From: DATIXD01 sp035518875
GTDB taxonomy: Bacteria > Pseudomonadota > Gammaproteobacteria > Methylococcales > Methylococcaceae
Length of the DNA: 7,011 bases
Direction of reading: 5' to 3'
Assembly: GCA_035518875.1 (NCBI GenBank)
Contig: DATIXD010000200.1
Span: forward strand, 1 to 7,011
The position numbers were made by a program, and so were the translations under genes. The notes under the pieces were generated by a model. It was given only the letters and a program-made list of their open reading frames with translations. It ran no database searches and had not been told where the DNA came from. Within the stretch, counting starts at the first letter, position 1; every line of letters starts with the position of its first letter. Positions 6,729 through 7,011 of this stretch are shown one piece after another.

Positions 6729-6789
6729 GGTTGACAGACAAAAAAGCGGACCCCGCTGACCCCGTTAAGTTGAAAGTGTCAAGCACCCT
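6728..6789. repeat. Imperfect palindromic element
   Basis: GGGTTGACA (6728-6736) is mirrored by TGTCAAGCACCC (6778-6789). The arms pair fully except for a three-base bulge, GCA. Inside lies a second hairpin, AGCGG-ACC-CCGCT (6746-6758), next to a run of A. This layout of outer arms around an inner hairpin resembles small dispersed palindromic repeats or a terminator region. I cannot assign it to a named family from one copy. Confidence 0.4.
6740..6758 (-). terminator. Possible intrinsic terminator upstream of the operon
   Basis: On the minus strand, AGCGG-GGT-CCGCT forms a 5-bp GC-rich stem with a three-base loop, and a run of seven T begins at its last base (6746 down to 6740). It lies about 70 bases past the TAG that ends the minus-strand coding remnant at 6829. 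It could stop transcription from further upstream before it enters nqrA. The stem is short, so efficiency is uncertain. Confidence 0.4.
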
Positions 6790-6828
6790 TCTAGGCTTTG
6801 AGAAAGTGGAAAAGCGGATTCGTGACAT

Positions 6829-6969
6829 CTAACGCCGCCGCAAGCTAGGGGTTCGGCTTTGTTGAATCAAACCATCCAACAGGAATGCGGCGCTACCCAA
6901 GAATCGCGCCGGGTCTGCTCTACGCTCGTAAATTTCCTTGCCGAGGGCGTCGTACGCGGGGCGGCGGGC
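6829..6969 (-). pseudogene. Probable 3' remnant of an unidentified gene
   Basis: This minus-strand open stretch of 46 codons ends at TAG (6829-6831). It has no ATG or convincing start and is bounded upstream by an in-frame TAA (6970-6972). The protein-like sequence includes AYDALGKEIYERRADPARFLG (written here in parts: AYDALGKEIY, then ERRADPARFLG) and ends TPSLRRR. It looks like real coding sequence, with an amphipathic, charged stretch followed by FLLDGLI. A second short open frame, YLRRLNQGAAS, ends in TGA at 6974-6976, two bases away from this frame's upstream stop, as if a frameshift had occurred. It uses codons such as AGA, CGA and TTG that are less usual in the nqr genes. I do not recognise the family; it may instead be chance open sequence. 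Confidence 0.3.
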
Positions 6970-6993
6970 TTAGTCAGGATGCCGCACCCTGAT

Positions 6994-7005
6994 TAAGGCG
7001 CCTTA
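6994..7005. repeat. Perfect 12-bp palindrome TAAGGCGCCTTA
   Basis: TAAGGCGCCTTA is its own reverse complement. Next to it, TCAGG (6974-6978) and CCTGA (6988-6992) form a second small inverted pair. Such clusters can be protein-binding sites or ends of small repeats. The window ends six bases later, so the context is missing. Confidence 0.35.
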
Positions 7006-7011
7006 GGTAGC

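Larger units (their letters stand above)
6387..6828. other. Non-coding leader region upstream of nqrA
   Basis: No convincing gene lies in these roughly 440 bases. The part nearest nqrA probably forms its 5' leader. It includes CCCCTC (6428-6433) and GAGGGG (6465-6470), which could pair into a long-looped stem in the nqrA transcript. Two copies of GGCGCTG also occur here on the minus strand. Further out come the candidate promoter, a CTCTTCG direct repeat and a palindromic patch, each listed separately. The stretch is visibly more AT-rich around 6560-6660 than the genes, as expected for a regulatory region. Confidence 0.6.

Noticed and set aside
6387..7011. tRNA gene, CRISPR array or complete insertion sequence in the upstream region
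   Set aside because: I found no tRNA T-loop and anticodon arrangement, no regularly spaced repeats, and no transposase frame or paired terminal repeats with a target duplication.

Overview
The window is dominated by a complete operon for the Na+-translocating NADH:quinone oxidoreductase (Na+-NQR). All of its genes lie on the minus strand and read from right to left: nqrA, nqrB, nqrC, nqrD, nqrE, nqrF, then, after a gap, the small maturation gene nqrM. The proteins match the Vibrio-type enzyme closely in length and in key residues. Base composition is GC-rich and start sites carry good Shine-Dalgarno sequences, so the source is most likely a gammaproteobacterium or related proteobacterium. The sequence does not let me name a genus.

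Layout on the + strand coordinates: 1-68, undecided edge sequence; 69-251, nqrM; 252-416, a gap holding a convincing intrinsic terminator and the nqrM leader; 417-6386, nqrF to nqrA, packed with 1- or 8-base overlaps or gaps of 4 to 12 bases; 6387-7011, a roughly 625-base region without a complete gene. That last region holds the nqrA leader and candidate promoter, a palindromic patch with a second possible terminator, and what looks like the broken 3' end of another minus-strand gene.

How the genes work together: NqrF takes electrons from NADH through FAD and a [2Fe-2S] cluster. The buried iron-sulfur centre shared by NqrD and NqrE carries them across the membrane to the covalently bound FMN of NqrC. 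They then pass to the covalent FMN of NqrB and finally to ubiquinone, coupled to Na+ export, with NqrA forming a cytoplasmic subunit bound to NqrB. Every cofactor ligand I looked for is present: four Cys in the NqrF ferredoxin domain, two Cys each in NqrD and NqrE, and a flavin-accepting Thr in both NqrB and NqrC. NqrM is a small membrane protein with four Cys needed to mature the complex.

No wholly new system is visible. The points most worth a second look are the terminator that cuts nqrM off from nqrA-F, the absence of apbE (flavin transferase) from the cluster, an N-terminal extension of about 30 residues on NqrC, and the palindromic and gene-remnant region upstream of nqrA.
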